Positions 12,546 to 15,571 of a stretch of 15,571 nucleotides of DNA are shown piece after piece (position 1 is the first letter of the stretch; each line of letters begins with the position of its first letter). The position numbers were made by a program, and so were the translations under genes. Source of the stretch: Thiohalocapsa sp964524185 (lineage in GTDB: Bacteria; Pseudomonadota; Gammaproteobacteria; Chromatiales; Chromatiaceae); assembly GCA_964524185.1 (NCBI GenBank), contig CAZGCI010000089.1, forward strand, positions 1-15,571, read 5' to 3'. The notes below the pieces were generated by a model. The model searched no databases. It saw only the letters and a program-made list of their open reading frames with translations, and had not been told where the DNA came from.

Positions 12546-13373
12546 TCATGGCCCCGGCCTGCTTGCATCCGCACCATCGATGGCCTGCCTGAGCTCGCCG
12601 AGAAGATCAGCCACCGCCTCCGGGATGCTCGCCGGCTCGGCTGTCAGGGCCTCGATGCGCTGTACGATGGCACTGCCGACGATAACGGCATCCGCGACGG
12701 CTGCCACCCGCGCGGCGCTCGCACCGTCCTTGATACCGAAGCCGACGCCCACTGGCAGCGCAATCTGTGCGCGAATCTCCGCGAGCTTGCTGGCAACACC
12801 ATCGATATCGAGGTTACCGGCGCCGGTGACGCCCTTGACGGCCACGTAGTAGACAAAGCCCGAGGCGACGCCGCCGATGCGCGCGATGCGCTCGGCGTCC
12901 GATGTGGGCGCGAGCAGATAGACCAGGTCAAGCCCCTGGGGACGCAGGGCGGCGGCTAGGGTCTCCGCCTCTTCCGGCGGCACGTCCACCACCAGGGCGC
13001 CGTCGAGGCCGGCCTCGGCGGCGGCGGCAGCAAAGGCCTCTACGCCCATGATCTCGATGGGGTTCAGATACCCCATCAGCACCACGGGTGTGGTGCTGTT
13101 CTCGGCGCGGAAGGCGCGCACCATGTCCAGCACATCCCGCAGGCGCACCCCCGCGGCGAGCGCCCGTTCCGTGGCGCGCTGGATGACCGGCCCATCGGCG
13201 ATGGGGTCCGAGAAGGGCACTCCGAGCTCGATGAGGTCGACCCCGGCGGCCACCATGCGGTGCATGAGCGCCACGGTAACGTTGGGGCTCGGGTCGCCGG
13301 CGGTGACAAAGGGGATCAGCGCCGTCCGGCCCTCGCCGCGTAGGCGCTCGAACAGGGCGTCGATGCGACTCAC
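12546..13373 (-). CDS. trpA: Tryptophan synthase alpha subunit
   Basis: Cleaves indole-3-glycerol phosphate to indole and glyceraldehyde 3-phosphate and passes indole to TrpB. It has 275 residues from the GTG at 13373, close to the usual 268. Catalytic Glu49 and Asp60 fall at exactly the standard positions (LIELGVPFSDPIADGP). Other family blocks are TPVVLMGYLNPI, GLDGALVVDVPPEE, VYYVAVKGVTGA and GFGIKDGASA. The GTG overlaps the trpB stop by four bases (GTGA), a translational-coupling arrangement that fixes this start. A much longer open frame extends upstream but runs through trpB and is not used. Confidence 0.97.
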   Translation of the reverse strand: MSRIDALFERLRGEGRTALIPFVTAGDPSPNVTVALMHRMVAAGVDLIELGVPFSDPIADGPVIQRATERALAAGVRLRDVLDMVRAFRAENSTTPVVLMGYLNPIEIMGVEAFAAAAAEAGLDGALVVDVPPEEAETLAAALRPQGLDLVYLLAPTSDAERIARIGGVASGFVYYVAVKGVTGAGNLDIDGVASKLAEIRAQIALPVGVGFGIKDGASAARVAAVADAVIVGSAIVQRIEALTAEPASIPEAVADLLGELRQAIDGADASRPGP

Positions 13374-14584
13374 AGCGCGAGTCCGTCCAAGCGAGCGACG
13401 GTATCCATGTCCTTGTCGCCGCGGCCCGACAGGTTCACGACGATGGTTTGATCGCGCCGCAGCGTGGGGGCGAGCTTGGCAGCGTACGCCAACGCGTGAC
13501 TGGTCTCCAGCGCTGGGATGATGCCCTCCGTGCGAGTCAGACCATGAAACGCCGCGAGCGCCTCGTCGTCGCTGACCGCGACGTACTCCGCCCGGCCGGA
13601 ATCCTTCAGCCACGCGTGCTCGGGGCCGACGCCGGGGTAGTCGAGCCCGGCTGAGATGGAGTGGGTCTCGGCGATCTGGCCGTTCTCGTCCTCCATCAGG
13701 TAGGTGCGGTTGCCGTGCAGCACGCCGGGCTTGCCCGCGCAAAGCGGTGCCGCATGGTGCCCGGTGGCGAGCCCCTCGCCGCCCGCCTCGACGCCGATCA
13801 TGCGCACATCGGCATCGTCGATGAACGGATAGAACAGCCCGATGGCATTGGAGCCACCGCCGACGCAGGCCATGACCACGTCCGGCAGCCGTCCGGCGCG
13901 CTCGAGCATCTGCGCACGTGTCTCGCGGCCGATGACGGCCTGGAAGTCCCGCACCATGGCCGGATACGGATGCGGCCCGGCCACGGTGCCGATGATGTAG
14001 AAGGTGTTGTCGACGTTGGTGACCCAGTCGCGCATCGCCTCGTTCAGGGCGTCCTTCAAGGTGCGCGAACCCGACTTCACGGCGATTACCTCGGCGCCCA
14101 ACAGGCGCATGCGGTAGACGTTGGCCTCCTGGCGTGCAACGTCGACCTCACCCATGTAGACGACGCACTCGAGCCCCAGGCGCGCCGCGACGGTCGCGGT
14201 CGCAACGCCGTGCTGACCGGCGCCCGTCTCGGCAATGATCCGGGTCTTGCCCATGCGCCTTGCGAGCAGGGCCTGACCGACGGTGTTGTTCACCTTGTGG
14301 GCGCCGGTGTGGTTGAGATCCTCGCGCTTCAAGAAGACCTGGGCACCGCCGAGGGTGCGGCTCAGGCGCTCGGCGTGATAGACGGGCGAGGGCCTGCCGA
14401 CATAGTCGCGAAGATCGAGATCGAGCTCGGCGAGGAACGTCTCGTCGGCGAGGTAGCGCTCGTAGGCGGCCTGCAGCTCCTCGAGCGGCTGCATGAGGGT
14501 CTCAGGAACGAACCTGCCGCCGTAGCGGCCGAAGTGGCCGCGGGCGTCCGGCAGCCGAATGTTGTCATCGGGATTCATCACCAT
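13370..14584 (-). CDS. trpB: Tryptophan synthase beta subunit
   Basis: The PLP enzyme that joins indole and serine to make tryptophan, working as the alpha2beta2 complex. It has 404 residues, near the family norm of about 400. Signatures are GRYGGRFVPETLM (19-31), the PLP lysine Lys97 in NHTGAHKVNN, ETGAGQHG with the catalytic Glu, and the phosphate loop CVGGGSNAIG. Two in-frame ATGs lie six bases apart (14584, 14578). AAGAG is better spaced for the second, which would shorten the protein by two residues. Either way the start overlaps the end of trpF by 14-20 bases. Confidence 0.97.
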   Translation of the reverse strand: MVMNPDDNIRLPDARGHFGRYGGRFVPETLMQPLEELQAAYERYLADETFLAELDLDLRDYVGRPSPVYHAERLSRTLGGAQVFLKREDLNHTGAHKVNNTVGQALLARRMGKTRIIAETGAGQHGVATATVAARLGLECVVYMGEVDVARQEANVYRMRLLGAEVIAVKSGSRTLKDALNEAMRDWVTNVDNTFYIIGTVAGPHPYPAMVRDFQAVIGRETRAQMLERAGRLPDVVMACVGGGSNAIGLFYPFIDDADVRMIGVEAGGEGLATGHHAAPLCAGKPGVLHGNRTYLMEDENGQIAETHSISAGLDYPGVGPEHAWLKDSGRAEYVAVSDDEALAAFHGLTRTEGIIPALETSHALAYAAKLAPTLRRDQTIVVNLSGRGDKDMDTVARLDGLAL

Positions 14585-15197
14585 CTCTTACCCGTTGGAG
14601 GAAGGCCGCCATCTTGACCTCGTCTTTGATCCCATTCGCCGACTCCACGCCGCCGCTAACGTCCAGGGCGTAAGGCCGCACGCGCCGAACCGCCTCCCGA
14701 ACGTTCTCCGGCGTGAGCCCCCCGGCGAGGATGATCCGCGGCGCAAGCCACGCCGGCACCAGGTCCCAATCGAAGCGCCGACCCGTTCCGCCCGCCCGAA
14801 GCGGGTCGTAGGTGTCCAGGAGCAGACCGCGTGCCCGTCCATAGGCGCGAACCTCGGCCGCGAGATCGATACCAGGCCGCATGCGCAGCGCCTTGATCCA
14901 TGGCCGCTCGAAGGCGCCGCAGTAGTCGGGGGGCTCTTGCCCGTGGAACTGAAGGGAGTCGAGCGGTACACGCGCGAGAATGGCACGCACGTAATCCGCT
15001 TCGGCATCGACGAACAAGCCGACGCTGGTGACGAACGGCGGCAGCCTGCTCACTAGCGTTCGCGCGCGATCGGGCGAGATCGCGCGCGGACTTCGGTCGT
15101 AGAACACCAGGCCGACGGCATCGGCACCGACCGCGACGGCCGCAGCCATGTCCGCGTCTCGTGTCAGACCGCAAATCTTTACCCGGGTTCGATGCAT
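14565..15197 (-). CDS. trpF: Phosphoribosylanthranilate isomerase
   Basis: Isomerises phosphoribosylanthranilate in tryptophan synthesis; a TIM-barrel enzyme. From the ATG at 15197 it has 210 residues, the usual length. The catalytic pair is Cys9 (VKICGLT) and Asp128 (LLLDTYD). Further motifs are DAVGLVFYDRSPR, LDSLQFHGQEPPD, ILAGGLTPENV and LDVSGGVES. The frame stays open for 94 more codons upstream, but that part is a low-complexity G/P/R/T-rich translation of a 21-base repeat. TrpF proteins normally begin just before KICG, so I chose 15197, although its ribosome-binding site is weak. No tryptophan-rich leader peptide is seen upstream. Confidence 0.95.
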   Translation of the reverse strand: MHRTRVKICGLTRDADMAAAVAVGADAVGLVFYDRSPRAISPDRARTLVSRLPPFVTSVGLFVDAEADYVRAILARVPLDSLQFHGQEPPDYCGAFERPWIKALRMRPGIDLAAEVRAYGRARGLLLDTYDPLRAGGTGRRFDWDLVPAWLAPRIILAGGLTPENVREAVRRVRPYALDVSGGVESANGIKDEVKMAAFLQRVRDGDESR

Positions 15198-15496
15198 GGT
15201 CGTGGCTGTCTCGTGCCTTGGTCTCGGCTTTCGGCCCGCGCTGCTTGCGACGGGCGGCGCGCCCGGGCCGTGCCGTCCTGGCGCCCGCCCGCCGGGTTGC
15301 GGGAGCCTGGTCGGTCCGGGCGGGGGCCGGGTCGGTCCGGGCGGAGGCCGGGTCGGTCCGGGTCGGGCGCAGGACGCTGTTTCGTCGTTGCGGCGCCTTC
15401 GGACCCCGGGTCTCCGTCCTGGAGCCAGGCCCCGGATCTCCGGTTTCGGACAACGAAATCGGCGCTCGGAGGCGCCCATTATCGGCCAAGGGGGGA
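15198..15496. repeat. truA-trpF spacer with 21-base tandem repeat
   Basis: About 300 very GC-rich bases separate truA from trpF. A 21-base unit starting GGTCGGTCCGGGCGG is repeated from 15309, 15330 and 15351 (the third copy decays after about 12 bases). On the trpF strand it encodes a GPTRPPP heptapeptide repeat in frame with trpF, from an ATG at 15479, but there is no ribosome-binding site before that ATG. A GATAAT (15484-15479 on the minus strand) might be a -10 box, but it has no -35. No attenuator or terminator is evident. Confidence 0.6.
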
Positions 15497-15571
15497 TCAG
15501 GGCGCGATCGCCTCGAGCGGGCGCTGCGGCAGGTCGAACCGCTGCGGGTAGTCGGCGCGCACGAAATACAG
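15497..15571 (-). CDS. truA: tRNA pseudouridine synthase A, C-terminal fragment
   Basis: The last 24 codons of a minus-strand gene running off the window end. The fragment reads LYFVRADYPQRF followed by DLPQRPLEAIAP and a TGA at 15497-15499. It closely resembles the TruA C-terminus as I recall it (GLYLVxVDYPxRFxLP). TruA modifies uridines 38-40 of tRNA anticodon stems. Its place directly upstream of trpF matches the truA-trpF order of many gammaproteobacteria and betaproteobacteria, which supports the call despite the short length. The catalytic aspartate lies outside the window. Confidence 0.82.
   Translation of the reverse strand: MYFVRADYPQRFDLPQRPLEAIAP

Noticed and set aside
13374..13742. 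N-terminal extension of trpA by about 123 codons
   Set aside because: The extra part lies inside trpB and has no resemblance to TrpA; the GTGA overlap start gives the catalytic residues at their standard positions.
15301..15372. CRISPR-like array suspected from the 21-base repeats
   Set aside because: Units are contiguous with no unique spacers, only about 2.6 copies, and no cas genes are nearby; this is a simple tandem repeat.
15192..15551. 119-codon plus-strand frame across the truA-trpF spacer
   Set aside because: It reads the 21-base repeat and overlaps the truA end on the opposite strand; no family resemblance.

Overview
This window looks like chromosomal DNA from a GC-rich gammaproteobacterium. 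The main evidence is the minus-strand block truA-trpF-trpB-trpA-accD-folC-dedD-cvpA-purF-metZ, a conserved supra-operonic arrangement in that class. The SbtA/SbtB bicarbonate-uptake pair and the high GC suggest an autotrophic or halo-alkaliphilic member such as a Chromatiales/Ectothiorhodospiraceae relative; that placement is inference, not something the sequence proves.

Left part (1-4700): bases 2-25 may be the last codons of an unknown plus-strand gene. A gene-free stretch of about 480 bases then leads to sbtA, a sodium-dependent bicarbonate transporter on the plus strand. Convergent to it, on the minus strand, lies sbtB, its PII-like regulator. The two share a small spacer holding one strong terminator for each strand. 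SbtB aligns without gaps to what I recall of cyanobacterial SbtB but stops exactly before the C-terminal redox loop. Upstream of sbtB on the same strand are gpmI, a long plant/trypanosomatid-type cofactor-independent phosphoglycerate mutase, and a 111-residue protein of unknown function. A 281-base divergent spacer with several dyads and repeats separates the latter from the next gene.

Middle (4701-6005): a plus-strand SLC1-type dicarboxylate/acidic amino acid:cation symporter with all key binding residues. Its end overlaps the convergent metZ end by 9 bases.

Right part (5997-15571, all minus strand, transcribed right to left): 3' end of truA, then trpF, trpB and trpA (tryptophan synthesis), accD (fatty acid synthesis), folC (folate polyglutamylation), a DedD-like SPOR protein (cell division), cvpA (membrane protein), purF (first step of purine synthesis) and metZ (homocysteine synthesis). 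trpF/trpB, trpB/trpA and purF/metZ overlap or abut, which suggests coupled translation. Three spacers break this compact block: truA-trpF, accD-folC and cvpA-purF. Each contains G/C-rich tandem repeats whose period is a multiple of seven (21, 7/14 and 14 bases). The accD-folC spacer carries a canonical four-tetrad G-quadruplex motif 11 bases from the folC start.

I found no rRNA, tRNA, CRISPR array, insertion sequence or phage gene. The most interesting items are the convergent SbtA/SbtB module with its R-loop-less SbtB, and the heptad-periodic spacer repeats.
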